This document shows positions 18,300 through 28,535 of a stretch of 64,000 nucleotides of DNA, piece after piece. The translations under genes were made by a program, and so were the position numbers. Each line of letters opens with the position of its first letter. The first letter of the stretch is position 1. Source of the stretch: Catalimonadaceae bacterium JC749 (GTDB lineage Bacteria; Bacteroidota; Bacteroidia; Cytophagales; Cyclobacteriaceae); the NCBI GenBank assembly GCA_021730635.1, contig JAJNNC010000004.1, positions 248,001 through 312,000 of the forward strand. Direction: 5' to 3'. The notes under the pieces were generated by a model. It saw only the letters and a list, made by a program, of their open reading frames with translations. It made no database searches and was not told the origin of the DNA.

Positions 18300-19883
18300 T
18301 TAACGCACTACCAGTTTGGGTTCTACCAAAATCGTTTCTTCACGGTCTACTTTTACCTGTCCCGGTGCCAGATCTTTAGACTTTCGCACATATTTTCGGG
18401 GCGTAACGATGACAGGACAAAGGCTGTCCGTTTTTCGTTTGGAATAGTAAGCGGCCAGCTGGGCTGCTTTTTCTATGACCTGTTTGGAGAAGCGGACGCC
18501 CGATTGGTATTTGATGATTACGTGTGATCCGGCCACATCCTTGGCATGCAACCACAAGTCTTCTTTGTAAGTATGCTGACGAAGTAAGGTATCATTGCTT
18601 TTTGCATTTTTTCCTACCATCACGGTAAAACCTTCTATGAGAAACTGCCGGTAAGGCAACTCCTGGGCAGGCGACGTTTTCACCTCTTCTAAACCTTCCT
18701 CTTTGACATATTGCCGGAGCTCTTTAAGTTGTTGGTTCGACTGTAAAAAGGCAAGGTGACGTTGAATGTCGGATAACTGTTGCTGTTTCTGTAGCAGGTT
18801 TTCTTCCAGTTTTTTTATTTCTAATTTCTGATTCTTGGCTTTTCGATAATAGACTTCCGCATTTTTCTGCGGACTTAACTCTTTTTTTAATTTGATGAAG
18901 ATAGGCTGGTTATGGTAGAAATCAAAAAGTTCGACCTGGGTAGCCCGGGCAGGAACCTGGTGAAGGTTGGCCATCAGGATGTTGGCGATTTCTTCCAGAG
19001 AAGAGCCATCCTGTAAGTCCTTCAGTTTTTGACGGGTCTTTGCCAGATAATTTTCTGCCTGCTCCCGCTCCTTTTCCAATACCCTGGTCCATTCATTTTT
19101 TTCCAGAGACAGAAAGAATTGCCGGGTATATTCAGCAAAAAAATGATTGATAGCCTGTATGGGATCCTCGAATTGAGCTTTCACCTGTCCTATCGGAATA
19201 AGTGACAAATGGAGCTGGGAGGCATATAGAATGATAAAATAAACAGGGGGCGTTTCCCATTGCTTTAACAAAGACTGCATCATCTCCCATTTTTCAGGGA
19301 GGGGAAGGGCATCATAATAGTGCATCCGTAAGTATTCTTTGCCCAGGGGACCCAGGGTAGGGTACAATAGTGCTACCTTTCCCTGCTGCTCGAGGAAGTG
19401 CTGGTAGGAAAAGTCCAGAGGCCTGTCTAAAGCACTGATATCCAGGGTTTCATCATTTTTCAGGTTATTCCGGAAAAGCTCTAGCGGTTTTTCGTTTTCA
19501 AACAACACTACATTGGATCGGTTGCCATGCATTTTGAATAACAGCCCATAGGAAGCGTCTGAAGGGCCTTCTTCAAACAGTAGTGCAAAACTTCTCTCAT
19601 TTAAAAACTGTCTGACGCCCTTTACTTTTTTTCCAAGGATTGACTTAAACAAATCCACGCTGTTTTTCTTGGTTCGCTTATAATCCCCAGGAAATTGTAA
19701 ACAGCAGAACCGGGCATCCAGCAAGGCTTTGAGGTAAAACTCTTCCTCAGGCTGTTGAGTATTGAAAAATCCTAACACCAGCTCGTCTTTGTTCTGGCTA
19801 AAACTAGCTGCCAGCGTCCATCCGGTAAGCATTGCCTCCAGCTTTTTACTGACTTGTCTTAAAAAATAATAATTGTTATGCAA
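18300..19883 (-). CDS. rqcH: NFACT-family ribosome quality control protein (RqcH-like)
   Basis: A protein of about 527 residues with the NFACT layout: an N-terminal NFACT-N domain, a central coiled coil (about residues 260-400, rich in E/K/Q/L heptads), and a C-terminal NFACT-R domain containing D-L-W-L-H-A-K-D-V-A-G-S-H-V-I-I-K. RqcH binds stalled 50S subunits and directs alanine tailing. The most family-like start is TTG at 19881-19883, giving M-H-N-N-Y-Y-F-L-R-Q. An ATG at 19910 would add nine residues overlapping the miaA stop. It lies just downstream of miaA on the same strand. Confidence 0.85.
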   Translation of the reverse strand: MHNNYYFLRQVSKKLEAMLTGWTLAASFSQNKDELVLGFFNTQQPEEEFYLKALLDARFCCLQFPGDYKRTKKNSVDLFKSILGKKVKGVRQFLNERSFALLFEEGPSDASYGLLFKMHGNRSNVVLFENEKPLELFRNNLKNDETLDISALDRPLDFSYQHFLEQQGKVALLYPTLGPLGKEYLRMHYYDALPLPEKWEMMQSLLKQWETPPVYFIILYASQLHLSLIPIGQVKAQFEDPIQAINHFFAEYTRQFFLSLEKNEWTRVLEKEREQAENYLAKTRQKLKDLQDGSSLEEIANILMANLHQVPARATQVELFDFYHNQPIFIKLKKELSPQKNAEVYYRKAKNQKLEIKKLEENLLQKQQQLSDIQRHLAFLQSNQQLKELRQYVKEEGLEEVKTSPAQELPYRQFLIEGFTVMVGKNAKSNDTLLRQHTYKEDLWLHAKDVAGSHVIIKYQSGVRFSKQVIEKAAQLAAYYSKRKTDSLCPVIVTPRKYVRKSKDLAPGQVKVDREETILVEPKLVVR

Positions 19884-19887
19884 AATT

Positions 19888-20823
19888 TTACGAATTGAGA
19901 CATTGATCAATATACTTGATGATGGCAGACAATACCTGTTTTTCAGATGGGTCTGTCAAATCAAACCACTGAAGGTGAGGGTCTTTTCTAAACCAGGTCA
20001 TCTGCCGTTTGGCATAGCGGCGGCTGTTTCTCTTGATCAGCCGGATGGCTTCCTGCCTGTCATACTGATGCTCGAAATAGGGAAACCACTCCTGATACCC
20101 TACGGTTTGTAAAGCATTCAGCTGCCGGTATGGATAGAGTAAGCGGGCTTCTTCCTCCAAACCCTTGGCCAGCATATGGTCTACCCTTTGATTGATGCGG
20201 TCATACAAGGCTTCCCGCTTTCTTTGCAATCCTATTTTGATCACTTGAAAGTATCTTTTTTCTGTAGCTTTTTGACGAAATGCGGAGTAGGGCAGACCTG
20301 TAGCTTCATACACTTCTAAAGCCCTCAGTACCCTTCTGGGATTGTTTAAGTCTGCTGTGGCAAAGTATTCAGGGTCAACCTGTTGTAATATTGCTGTTAG
20401 GTATTCTATTCCTTTTTCCTGCCATTTTTTGTTCCACTTTTCTCTGATTTCCGGTGAAATATCCGGCATCTCATCAATGCCTTCGCACAATGTTTTCAGG
20501 TAGAGTCCAGAGCCACCGGTCGCCAGGGCTATGTTATGGTGGGTAAAGATGTCTTCCAGTGCTGCCAGGGCGTCTATTTCAAATTGTTTCACATCATAAG
20601 GGGTATGAATGGATAAAAAATCCACCAGATGATGCTTCACTGCCTGAAGTTCATGCGCCGAGGGTTTGGCTGTTCCCACTTGGGTTTCCTGATAAAACTG
20701 CCTGGCATCTGTAGAAATGATTTCCGTATGATAGTGTTTGGCCAGGGCTATGGCCAGGTTGGTTTTTCCTACAGCGGTAGGGCCGGCCATTACGATCAGG
20801 GTCTTTTTCTCCGGATGCTCCAT
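19888..20823 (-). CDS. miaA: tRNA dimethylallyltransferase
   Basis: This 311-residue enzyme adds a dimethylallyl group to A37 of tRNAs reading codons that begin with U. The P-loop is M-A-G-P-T-A-V-G-K-T-N (residues 12-22), followed by S-T-D-A-R-Q-F-Y, in which the catalytic aspartate of the family sits. G-G-S-G-L-Y-L-K and N-P-R-R-V-L-R-A-L-E-V-Y are both conserved. Length is normal. It diverges from the hybrid kinase gene across 72 bases and runs into rqcH. Confidence 0.95.
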   Translation of the reverse strand: MEHPEKKTLIVMAGPTAVGKTNLAIALAKHYHTEIISTDARQFYQETQVGTAKPSAHELQAVKHHLVDFLSIHTPYDVKQFEIDALAALEDIFTHHNIALATGGSGLYLKTLCEGIDEMPDISPEIREKWNKKWQEKGIEYLTAILQQVDPEYFATADLNNPRRVLRALEVYEATGLPYSAFRQKATEKRYFQVIKIGLQRKREALYDRINQRVDHMLAKGLEEEARLLYPYRQLNALQTVGYQEWFPYFEHQYDRQEAIRLIKRNSRRYAKRQMTWFRKDPHLQWFDLTDPSEKQVLSAIIKYIDQCLNS

Positions 20824-20895
20824 AACTTAGCTTACCATACACTTTTGTTTTGTGAAGCGTTATTGTATAAATTGACGCTAAATTGAAGCAAAGCT

Positions 20896-23800
20896 ATGGA
20901 TTTACAGCATAAAAGCCGGGAGGAGTTGATGAAAATAATAGAAAAAATGCGGAAAACTTCGCATGAACCGGGCGTGGCTTTGCCCCATCCGTCTTCAGAA
21001 AAAGTAGGGCTTATCTTTGCGAAAGTGCGGCTATCAGAGCTGCATCAGTTTTCCTGGGAACACCTTCATGTAGAGGATTATAATCAGGTCATTGCCCAGT
21101 TGTTTGAGTTACAGGGGGCACATTCACTGTCGCTGGAAGATAGGATCAGTGGAGAAGAAAAAAATCAGTGGCTGCTTCATATCAAACATTTGCTAACATC
21201 TGAAGAGAAGTCCCTCAGCTTTACCGGACATTATGGGAGCCTCAACGGTATGCAGCTGACGACCCAAACCACTGTGGATAAAATAGGGCGGCCACAGGAG
21301 GCTGTTCAGCGGATATGCCTCCAGATAGTGCCTGTTTACCCCTGGGTAGCTGCTCCCGATCATCATTTGGAAAATGCGCTGATTCATTCAAATCTGTTGG
21401 CTGTGACAACCGATCATCAGGGAAAAATCACCTTCTGTAATACAGCTTTTCTAGATCTGACAGAATCCGAAGCACAGGAGCTGTTGGGAGAGAACCTTTT
21501 CGAGGAGTTGATGCCGGTAAGAGGGGAGAAAATGGACATGAAGAAGTTTCTGCATCTGACAGCTGAGAGAGGATTTACCGAAAATATCAAACGAACTATC
21601 AAAACCCGCTTGGGAAAAACGGTCGACCTGAACCTGATCAGTATTATCCTGCACAACGAAGGACAACATCTGAAAGGAATGACCATTCTGGCGGAAGATA
21701 TCACAGAACAGAAAAAAGTAAGGAAACGGTTACATGAGACCAATCTGCAATTGTCAGAACTCTTTAATAATGCTTACGACCTCATTCAGATATTTCAGGA
21801 AAATGGAAATCTCTTGTTCGTGAACAAAGCCTGGAGGGAAACTTTAGGCTATCAGGAAACGGAAATTAAGCTCCTGAATTTTTTTGAGCTCATCCATCCA
21901 CAATACCAGGCGCCTACCAGAAGCTTGTTGCAAAGGGTCAGGGAAGAAGGAAGAAACAGTAAATTCAGAACGGTACTGGTCGCCAAAGATGGAGATGCCG
22001 TTTATGTCTCAGGCAGTATCTCCTGGAAATCAGGCAGTGAAAGACCGGCAGAATACCGGGTGATCTTCCACGATATCAGCGAACAGGTGAAGGCAGAAAG
22101 GTTGCAGCGCCTGTACAATAGTATTACCAGCCTCACCATGCAAAGTTCTGACCTGGACCAGCTGTATTTTAACATCCATCGGGAGCTCAAAAAAGTGATG
22201 GATGCCAACAATTTTTACATTGCCCTAGCCGACGAATTCAAGGGTATAACCTTTCCTTATTTTATTGAAAGCCATGGGAAGTATTTTAACCATGAACAGG
22301 ATTATGAATCGGAAAAAGATCTGGTAGATTATGTCATTGCCAGCAACAAAGCTCATTTTTTACAGGAAGAAGATCTGCTGGATTTAGTGACTGCCACTGT
22401 CATTCGCCCAAGGGCTGTTATTCCTCAAATTTGGTTGGGGGTTCCCTTAACGGTCAACAAAAGAGTGATCGGACTGATTGCCGTGCTGAATTTCGAGAAA
22501 AGAACTGCCCTCTGTGAAAGAGATCTTGATATGCTGGATTTTGTGTCGGGACAGGTGGCGCTGGCCATAGAAAGAAAGCGCAACGAGGAAAAACTGAACG
22601 AACAAACCAGCCGGTTGAATGCTATTTTTGAAAGTTCTTCTCACCTGATCTGGTCAGTTGATCAACAGTACCGCTTTACATCCTTCAACCAGAATTTTGT
22701 GCGGGTAATGCAGAGCCACTACCAGATGGCACCTGCCTTAGGGGATGTTTATCATGAAGACAATCACAGAGTTACGAATGATTATCTAAAGCATTTTATT
22801 GATAAATATAAAAGGGCTTTCGAAGGCCGGTCCTCCCAGTTTGAGATTGAGTTTCAACTGGCTCCTGAGTATAAAATATGGAAACAGGTTTTCATCAACC
22901 CTGTGTTGCGGGGCGACGGCAGTATCCATGAAGTGTCTGGAATTGCCCATGATATTACCCAACGAAAAAAATCGGAGCTGGCCTTGTTGGAGAGCGAGGA
23001 GAAATTCCGGAATATATTCGAATCTTTCCAGGATATCTACTTTCGTTGCAACATAGATGGCACCATCACCATGATCAGTCCTTCTGTGAAAGAACTGACA
23101 GACTTTGAGACCTCAGATGTCATAGGGAAAAATATCACCAATTATTATCTCTACGACAGCCGCACGAAAAACCTGATCCGGAAGCTGGTCAAAAATACGA
23201 GTGTCAGGAATTTTGAAGCTTCTGTGATTAAAGCCAATGGTGAACTGCTGCAGTGTATCTGCAACGTACGGCTGATCGAACACCCCGACCGTTCGCCCGA
23301 AATTGAAGGGGTGGCCAGGGATATCACCGAGTTGAAAAAGGCCAACCAGGCGCTTCAAAAAGCCAAAGACCTGGCAGAAAAGTCCCTAAAGGTGAAAGAA
23401 GCTTTTTTAGCCAATATGAGCCATGAGATCCGGACACCCATGAATGGTATTATCAGTATGATAGACGTGCTGGCGGAAACGGATTTAAGTCCTCAGCAAA
23501 CGGATTATGTAGAGACTATCAAGACCTCTTCGGAAACCCTGTTGAGTATTTTGAATGACATACTGGATTTGTCCAAAATTGAAGCCGGCAAGATGAAGCT
23601 TTATCCTGCCCCCGCGAGTCTGGAGCAGGTGCTAAAAAAATTGTATGGATTATTCTCTCAGAAAGCGGTGACGAAAAGCATTCGTTTTACCTATGCACTG
23701 TCCGATAATCTGCCACCCTATTTATTGCTGGATGAAGTACGGTTGTTACAGGTATTGTCAAACCTGACAGCCAACGCATTGAAGTTTACCCCTGAAAAAG

Positions 23801-24921
23801 GATGGGTACAAATAAAGGTGGAGGATGTGACAGACCCACAGTCTCTGCAAAAATACAGGGCTGAACATACCATTAGGATAGAAATTTCTGATTCTGGCAT
23901 TGGCATTTCACAGGAAGATCAGAAGACTTTATTTGAAAAATTCAACCAGGCCGACAGTTCTTCTACCAAAAAATATGAAGGAACGGGCTTGGGCTTATCC
24001 ATCGCCAAACAACTGGTACACCTGATGCAGGGGGGTATCGGGGTCACCTCCCACATCGGGCAGGGGAGCAAGTTTTGGTTTACCCTGAAAGCCAAAGCGA
24101 CCAGCACACCGCCAGCTCAAACCACAGATCCCTTGCTGGAAACTTTATATTTAACCTCTTCCCCTAAGATCCTGCTGGTAGACGATAATGCCATCAACCG
24201 GAAGGTAACCGGAGAAATCCTGACCAATGCCGGCTGTAAGGTTACCTTGGCAGAAAGCGGGCAGGAGGCCCTCCGGCTGATACAACAACAGACCTATGAC
24301 CTGGTGTTTATGGATATACAGATGCCGGAAATGGACGGTATTGATACCACAAAAGCCATGAAAGCCCTCAAGTTGCCGGTACAACCTCCTATCATAGCCA
24401 TGACCGCCTACTCCATGCAGGGGGATCGTGAGAAATTCCTGAAAGCAGGGCTGGATGACTACATTTCCAAACCCATCCGTGCTAAAACATTGATTCAGAA
24501 AGTGGCTGAAATCACTCAGGGGAAAATTTCTAATTTTGATAAACCTAAAACTCAAAATGAAAAGGGTTTAAGGGTGATCAACCTGGAAATATTAAAAGAA
24601 TTGGAAAAGTTTGGAGGCCCGGCCATCGTGGATGCCTCCCTTTCTGACTTTGAAATTGAGGCTGAAGAGTTGATCGAAACAGCCCTGGAATCATTGAAAA
24701 AAAGTGATTTTGCTGATATTTTGAGTAAATTGCATACCTTAAAAGGAAATGCAAGTACCCTGGGTGTGGAGAAAGTAGCCTATCGTGCCAAAAGCATTGA
24801 AGCTGACATGCGACAAAATAAAACAGATACATTGGCACAGGATTTACTATCTTTAAAGCAGGATTTTTTAGAGTTTAAAAAGCATGTAAACAGCACACTA
24901 AACCCCAATCACAATGTCTGA
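20896..24921 (+). CDS. Hybrid sensor histidine kinase with four PAS, GAF, receiver and Hpt domains
   Basis: A 1341-residue protein with no convincing membrane helix, so probably a cytosolic sensor. Domains in order: an unassigned N-terminal region (1-170), PAS (about 175-285), PAS (285-405), GAF (405-560), PAS (575-695), PAS (700-820), HisKA with phospho-acceptor His843 in M-S-H-E-I-R-T-P-M-N-G, HATPase (with D-S-G-I-G-I and G-T-G-L-G-L-S-I), a receiver domain with Asp1140 in V-F-M-D-I-Q-M-P-E-M-D-G, and an Hpt domain with His1280 in L-H-T-L-K-G. This is a complete internal phosphorelay. The next gene, a response regulator, overlaps its end by 8 bases and is the likely output. Confidence 0.92.
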   Translation: MDLQHKSREELMKIIEKMRKTSHEPGVALPHPSSEKVGLIFAKVRLSELHQFSWEHLHVEDYNQVIAQLFELQGAHSLSLEDRISGEEKNQWLLHIKHLLTSEEKSLSFTGHYGSLNGMQLTTQTTVDKIGRPQEAVQRICLQIVPVYPWVAAPDHHLENALIHSNLLAVTTDHQGKITFCNTAFLDLTESEAQELLGENLFEELMPVRGEKMDMKKFLHLTAERGFTENIKRTIKTRLGKTVDLNLISIILHNEGQHLKGMTILAEDITEQKKVRKRLHETNLQLSELFNNAYDLIQIFQENGNLLFVNKAWRETLGYQETEIKLLNFFELIHPQYQAPTRSLLQRVREEGRNSKFRTVLVAKDGDAVYVSGSISWKSGSERPAEYRVIFHDISEQVKAERLQRLYNSITSLTMQSSDLDQLYFNIHRELKKVMDANNFYIALADEFKGITFPYFIESHGKYFNHEQDYESEKDLVDYVIASNKAHFLQEEDLLDLVTATVIRPRAVIPQIWLGVPLTVNKRVIGLIAVLNFEKRTALCERDLDMLDFVSGQVALAIERKRNEEKLNEQTSRLNAIFESSSHLIWSVDQQYRFTSFNQNFVRVMQSHYQMAPALGDVYHEDNHRVTNDYLKHFIDKYKRAFEGRSSQFEIEFQLAPEYKIWKQVFINPVLRGDGSIHEVSGIAHDITQRKKSELALLESEEKFRNIFESFQDIYFRCNIDGTITMISPSVKELTDFETSDVIGKNITNYYLYDSRTKNLIRKLVKNTSVRNFEASVIKANGELLQCICNVRLIEHPDRSPEIEGVARDITELKKANQALQKAKDLAEKSLKVKEAFLANMSHEIRTPMNGIISMIDVLAETDLSPQQTDYVETIKTSSETLLSILNDILDLSKIEAGKMKLYPAPASLEQVLKKLYGLFSQKAVTKSIRFTYALSDNLPPYLLLDEVRLLQVLSNLTANALKFTPEKGWVQIKVEDVTDPQSLQKYRAEHTIRIEISDSGIGISQEDQKTLFEKFNQADSSSTKKYEGTGLGLSIAKQLVHLMQGGIGVTSHIGQGSKFWFTLKAKATSTPPAQTTDPLLETLYLTSSPKILLVDDNAINRKVTGEILTNAGCKVTLAESGQEALRLIQQQTYDLVFMDIQMPEMDGIDTTKAMKALKLPVQPPIIAMTAYSMQGDREKFLKAGLDDYISKPIRAKTLIQKVAEITQGKISNFDKPKTQNEKGLRVINLEILKELEKFGGPAIVDASLSDFEIEAEELIETALESLKKSDFADILSKLHTLKGNASTLGVEKVAYRAKSIEADMRQNKTDTLAQDLLSLKQDFLEFKKHVNSTLNPNHNV

Positions 24922-25288
24922 TAGAAAAAAAGTGTTAGTCGCTGAAGACAGTTCCGTCATTCAGAACCTGACGAAAAGGATTTTACAGTTCCAAAATTAT
25001 GAAATTACCTCTGTACGTGACGGCCAGCAGGTCATAGACGCCCTGCAAAAGGAAAATTATGATGTGATCCTCATGGACATCAATATGCCTAAAATGAATG
25101 GCATGGAGTGTAGTCGTGCTATCCGAAGTTTGGATGATAAGGAGAAATCCAGGATTCCTATTATTGCTATTTCTGGCAACGCTATGAACTACTCAGAAGA
25201 GGATTTTAAAAATGCCGGCATCAACGAATTCATTCAGAAACCTATCGATTTTGACCAGTTGGTAGAGACTGTGCAGCGGTATACCTGA
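24914..25288 (+). CDS. Single-domain response regulator
   Basis: This 124-residue CheY-like receiver has no output domain. It shows the acidic pocket (A-E-D-S near residue 12), phospho-acceptor Asp55 in V-I-L-M-D-I-N-M-P-K-M-N-G, the conserved S/T (A-I-S-G-N-A) and Lys in I-Q-K-P-I-D. Its ATG lies inside the last codons of the hybrid kinase (8-base overlap), so the two are translationally coupled. The partner that reads its phosphorylated state is not evident in the operon. Confidence 0.92.
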   Translation: MSDRKKVLVAEDSSVIQNLTKRILQFQNYEITSVRDGQQVIDALQKENYDVILMDINMPKMNGMECSRAIRSLDDKEKSRIPIIAISGNAMNYSEEDFKNAGINEFIQKPIDFDQLVETVQRYT

Positions 25289-25295
25289 AGCAAGC

Positions 25296-25568
25296 ATGAT
25301 AAAATATACAAAGCAGTATCTGAACAGGCTGGAAGAGTTGGTCACAGAAACGGAATATAGCCTCAGATACGAAAAAGGAAATTTTAAATCCGGCTATTGT
25401 ATTTTGAAGGATACCAGAATTGTGTTGGTTAATAAGTTTTATACCCTGGAAGGTAAAATCAATTCTCTGATCGATATCATTAAAGTGATCGATGTGGATC
25501 CCGATCGACTGAGCGAAAAAAACAAAAAACTTTTTCTGGAAATTATAGAAACTTCTTCTACAGTTTGA
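25296..25568 (+). CDS. Conserved small protein of unknown function
   Basis: A 90-residue soluble protein that I do not recognise as a named family. It has a predicted N-terminal helix (Y-L-N-R-L-E-E-L), then strands around G-Y-C-I-L-K-D-T-R-I-V-L-V-N-K and a C-terminal helical part. I read the segment K-D-T-R-I-V-L-V-N-K-F as a beta hairpin. It starts 7 bases after the response regulator and its stop overlaps the next start by four bases (TTGA), so it belongs to the same operon. The coding frame is well supported by this coupling. Confidence 0.75.
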   Translation: MIKYTKQYLNRLEELVTETEYSLRYEKGNFKSGYCILKDTRIVLVNKFYTLEGKINSLIDIIKVIDVDPDRLSEKNKKLFLEIIETSSTV

Positions 25569-26326
25569 AGGTAACATTTTTAGGAACCGGCACTTCGCAA
25601 GGTGTACCTGTGATCGGGTGCACCTGTGAAGTTTGTACTTCCCTCGATTTTCGTGATAAAAGGTTGAGAACTTCGGTGCACCTGAGCCTCGATGACAAAA
25701 GTATTATCATTGATTCCGGGCCCGATTTTCGTCAACAAGTGCTGACCAATCATATTGTTCAGCTCGATGCGCTGGTGTTTACGCATCAGCATAAAGACCA
25801 TGTGGCTGGTATGGATGAGATTCGAGGTTACAATTACCTGCTCAACAAACCCATACCAGTCTATGCCCGCGATACAGTGGTAGAACAATTGCAGCAGGAG
25901 TTTCCCTATGTGTTCAGCAAAGAAAAATACCCAGGCATACCCCAGATCGAGTTGCATCTGATAGAAAACAAACCCTTCTATATTGATACCCTGCAGGTCA
26001 TACCGATAGAAGTGATGCATTACAAGCTGCCCGTATTTGGTTTTCGTATTAAAGATTTTACCTATATCACGGATGCTAACTATATCAGTGAGGAAGAAAA
26101 GCTTAAGTTAAGAGGTAGTAAAGTGCTAGTAATTAATGCATTACAACATCATGAGCATATTTCACACTTTACGTTGGATGAGGCTTTGACCATCATTGAG
26201 GAAGTAAGGCCGGAAAGAGCCTATCTCACCCACCTGAGTCATAGAATGGGATTGCACAGGGAAATTTCTAACATACTACCCGTTCCGGTAGAACTGGCCT
26301 ACGACGGGCTGAGCATTGAAATATGA
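25565..26326 (+). CDS. MBL-fold metallo-hydrolase (PhnP-like)
   Basis: This 253-residue protein starts K-V-T-F-L-G-T-G-T-S-Q-G-V-P. The beta-lactamase-fold metal motif is F-T-H-Q-H-K-D-H-V-A-G (H-x-H-x-D-H), and later ligands appear in T-D-A-N-Y and L-T-H-L-S-H-R-M-G. A C-x-C-x-x-C cluster near residue 20 (G-C-T-C-E-V-C) is typical of the PhnP/phosphodiesterase subgroup. It probably hydrolyses a phosphodiester, substrate unknown. The start is TTG at 25565 overlapping the previous stop codon. Confidence 0.88.
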   Translation: MKVTFLGTGTSQGVPVIGCTCEVCTSLDFRDKRLRTSVHLSLDDKSIIIDSGPDFRQQVLTNHIVQLDALVFTHQHKDHVAGMDEIRGYNYLLNKPIPVYARDTVVEQLQQEFPYVFSKEKYPGIPQIELHLIENKPFYIDTLQVIPIEVMHYKLPVFGFRIKDFTYITDANYISEEEKLKLRGSKVLVINALQHHEHISHFTLDEALTIIEEVRPERAYLTHLSHRMGLHREISNILPVPVELAYDGLSIEI

Positions 26327-26524
26327 CTGGGGTAGTGCCTATGGTGGGTTTGTGCATCAAAATTTCTGTGGAGAAAATAGCGTGATTTTTAATTGAATTT
26401 TTTACTTCCTATATCACTTCACATTTGCCTGATAAAGTACTCGATGTCAGGATATTAAAGAATATTAACACCTCTGTGGGCTAAAAGCTGAACTAAATCA
26501 TAAGGAGAACGTTAGTGCATAATG

Positions 26525-26543
26525 TATACTTAAAATAAGTATA
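26525..26543. promoter_or_regulatory. Perfect dyad upstream of parE (possible operator)
   Basis: TATACTTA, three A bases, then TAAGTATA form a perfect 8+8 inverted repeat about 40 bases upstream of the -33 element. It is A/T-rich, so chance is possible. No nearby regulator gene is an obvious partner. Confidence 0.35.
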
Positions 26544-26582
26544 TTTTCCAAAATTTGTGCTTGAAAAAAGTATGTGTTCTTT

Positions 26583-26611
26583 TTGTAAATAAAGAATAAA
26601 TACTAATTTTG
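26583..26611 (+). promoter_or_regulatory. Bacteroidota-type promoter of the topoisomerase IV operon
   Basis: TTG at 26583-26585 and TAATTTTG at 26604-26611 are 18 bases apart. Transcription would start near 26618, which rules out the upstream start at 26609 and supports the ATG at 26663. Confidence 0.6.
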
Positions 26612-26662
26612 GGGCTGAAAACGGGATTTTTTACCTGTAACACGTGTTTTGTAATAACAATT

Positions 26663-28522
26663 ATGGGAACAGAAAATATCACCTACAACGAAGACAGCAT
26701 TCGCTCCTTAGACTGGCGTGAGCACATCAGGATGAGGCCCGGTATGTATATTGGTAAATTAGGAGACGGCTCCTCAGCGGATGATGGTATCTATGTGTTG
26801 GTCAAAGAAGTGATCGATAACTCCATTGATGAACATGTGATGGGTTACGGCAAGACCATAGATGTGGATATTTCCGATCATAAGGTGGAGATCAGGGATT
26901 ATGGAAGAGGCATACCCCTGGGGAAGGTGGTAGACTGCGTTTCTAAAATCAATACCGGTGGAAAATATGATTCCAAAGCTTTTCAGAAATCAGTAGGCTT
27001 GAATGGGGTAGGGACCAAAGCGGTGAATGCCTTGTCCAGTTACTTTAAGGTACAGTCATTCCGGGAAGGGAAAACCAAGCTGGTAGAATTTGAGCGGGGT
27101 ATCCTGCAAAAAGATGCAAGGCTTGCGAAAAGCAATGAAAGAGAAGGTACGTTTATCGTATTTGAGCCGGATAATACCGTTTTTAAGAATTTTCATTTTC
27201 GCCCTCAGTTTCTGGAAAACCAGATCTGGAATTATGCTTTCCTGAATGCCGGACTGACCATCAAATTCAACGGGCAAAAATACCACTCCGAGCATGGCCT
27301 CAAGGACTTACTGTCGAACAAAACCTCAGAAGATACCTTGCGGTATCCTATCATTCATTTGAGGGGAGAAGATATTGAAATTGCCATGTCACATACCAAC
27401 CAGTACGGAGAGGAGTACTATTCTTTTGTGAATGGGCAGTTTACCACCCAGGGCGGCACACACCTGGCCGCTTTCCGCGAAGCGGTTGTCAAGACCCTCC
27501 GGGATTATTATAAGAAAGATTTTGATGCCTCCGATATTCGGGCTTCTATTGTGGCTGCCATCTCGGTAAGAGTGCAGGAGCCAGTCTTTGAGTCACAGAC
27601 CAAAACCAAGTTGGGTTCACAAAATGTGGCTCCGGACGGCCCCACCATGCGTACCTTCGTGAATGATTTTGTGAAAAAGCATCTGGACGATTACCTGCAC
27701 CGTAACCCACAGGCGGCTGATGCGCTCCAAAAAAGAATTTTACAGTCGGAGAGAGAACGGAAAGAGATTGCCGGTATCAAAAAGCTGGCTAACGAAAGGG
27801 CCAAGAAAGCCAACCTCCACAATAAAAAGCTGCGGGATTGTCGTTTTCATTATGATGACAAGAAAGGGGAAAGGGTGGACGATACCATGATCTTTATCAC
27901 AGAAGGTGATTCGGCCAGTGGTTCTATTACCAAATCCCGGGATGTAGGCATTCAGGCGGTATTCAGTTTGCGGGGGAAACCTTTAAACTGCTTCTCACTC
28001 ACCAAAAAAGTGGTGTATGAAAACGAAGAGTTTAACCTCTTGCAGCATGCCCTCAATATTGAAGATGGCCTGGACGGGCTCCGTTATCGTAAAATCATTA
28101 TTGCGACAGATGCCGATGTAGATGGTATGCATATTCGTTTGCTGATGATGACTTTCTTTTTGCAGTTCTTTCCGGATCTGGTGCGCAACGGGCATGTGTT
28201 TATTCTGGAAACCCCTTTGTTCAGGGTCCGGAATAAAAAAGAAACGATCTATTGCTACAACGAAGAAGAGAAGCAAAAAGCCATCAAGCGGCTGGGGAGT
28301 AAACCAGAAATTACCCGCTTCAAAGGCTTGGGAGAAATTTCTCCTGAAGAATTCGGAAAGTTTATAGGGGAAGAAATTCGCCTGCAACCGGTCATCATGG
28401 ATGATAAAATGAGTATACAGAAACTGTTGTCGTTTTATATGGGCAAAAATACGGCTGAAAGGCAAAATTTTATTATAGATCGCCTCAGGGTAGAAAAAGA
28501 TTTAGTAGAAGAAAATTTATAA
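26663..28522 (+). CDS. parE: DNA topoisomerase IV subunit B
   Basis: A 619-residue ATPase subunit of the type IIA topoisomerase that decatenates daughter chromosomes. GHKL ATP-binding motifs are [16 protein letters not shown] and [14 protein letters not shown]. The TOPRIM domain has E-G-D-S-A-S-G-S and D-A-D-V-D-G-M-H-I. The length lacks the insert seen in many gyrB genes, and parC lies in the same operon, so ParE is preferred over GyrB. The frame extends to 26609, but the ATG at 26663 (M-G-T-E-N) fits the promoter. Confidence 0.9.
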   Translation: MGTENITYNEDSIRSLDWREHIRMRPGMYIGKLGDGSSADDGIYVLVKEVIDNSIDEHVMGYGKTIDVDISDHKVEIRDYGRGIPLGKVVDCVSKINTGGKYDSKAFQKSVGLNGVGTKAVNALSSYFKVQSFREGKTKLVEFERGILQKDARLAKSNEREGTFIVFEPDNTVFKNFHFRPQFLENQIWNYAFLNAGLTIKFNGQKYHSEHGLKDLLSNKTSEDTLRYPIIHLRGEDIEIAMSHTNQYGEEYYSFVNGQFTTQGGTHLAAFREAVVKTLRDYYKKDFDASDIRASIVAAISVRVQEPVFESQTKTKLGSQNVAPDGPTMRTFVNDFVKKHLDDYLHRNPQAADALQKRILQSERERKEIAGIKKLANERAKKANLHNKKLRDCRFHYDDKKGERVDDTMIFITEGDSASGSITKSRDVGIQAVFSLRGKPLNCFSLTKKVVYENEEFNLLQHALNIEDGLDGLRYRKIIIATDADVDGMHIRLLMMTFFLQFFPDLVRNGHVFILETPLFRVRNKKETIYCYNEEEKQKAIKRLGSKPEITRFKGLGEISPEEFGKFIGEEIRLQPVIMDDKMSIQKLLSFYMGKNTAERQNFIIDRLRVEKDLVEENL

Positions 28523-28535
28523 GATTGAAAAGGCC

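Larger units (their letters stand above)
26327..26662. other. Intergenic region upstream of parE
   Basis: No coding frame is supported here. It holds an A/T-rich leader with a perfect dyad at 26525-26543 and a promoter at 26583-26611. The 5' part (26327-26520) shows nothing I can assign; no terminator hairpin follows the metallo-hydrolase gene. Confidence 0.6.
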
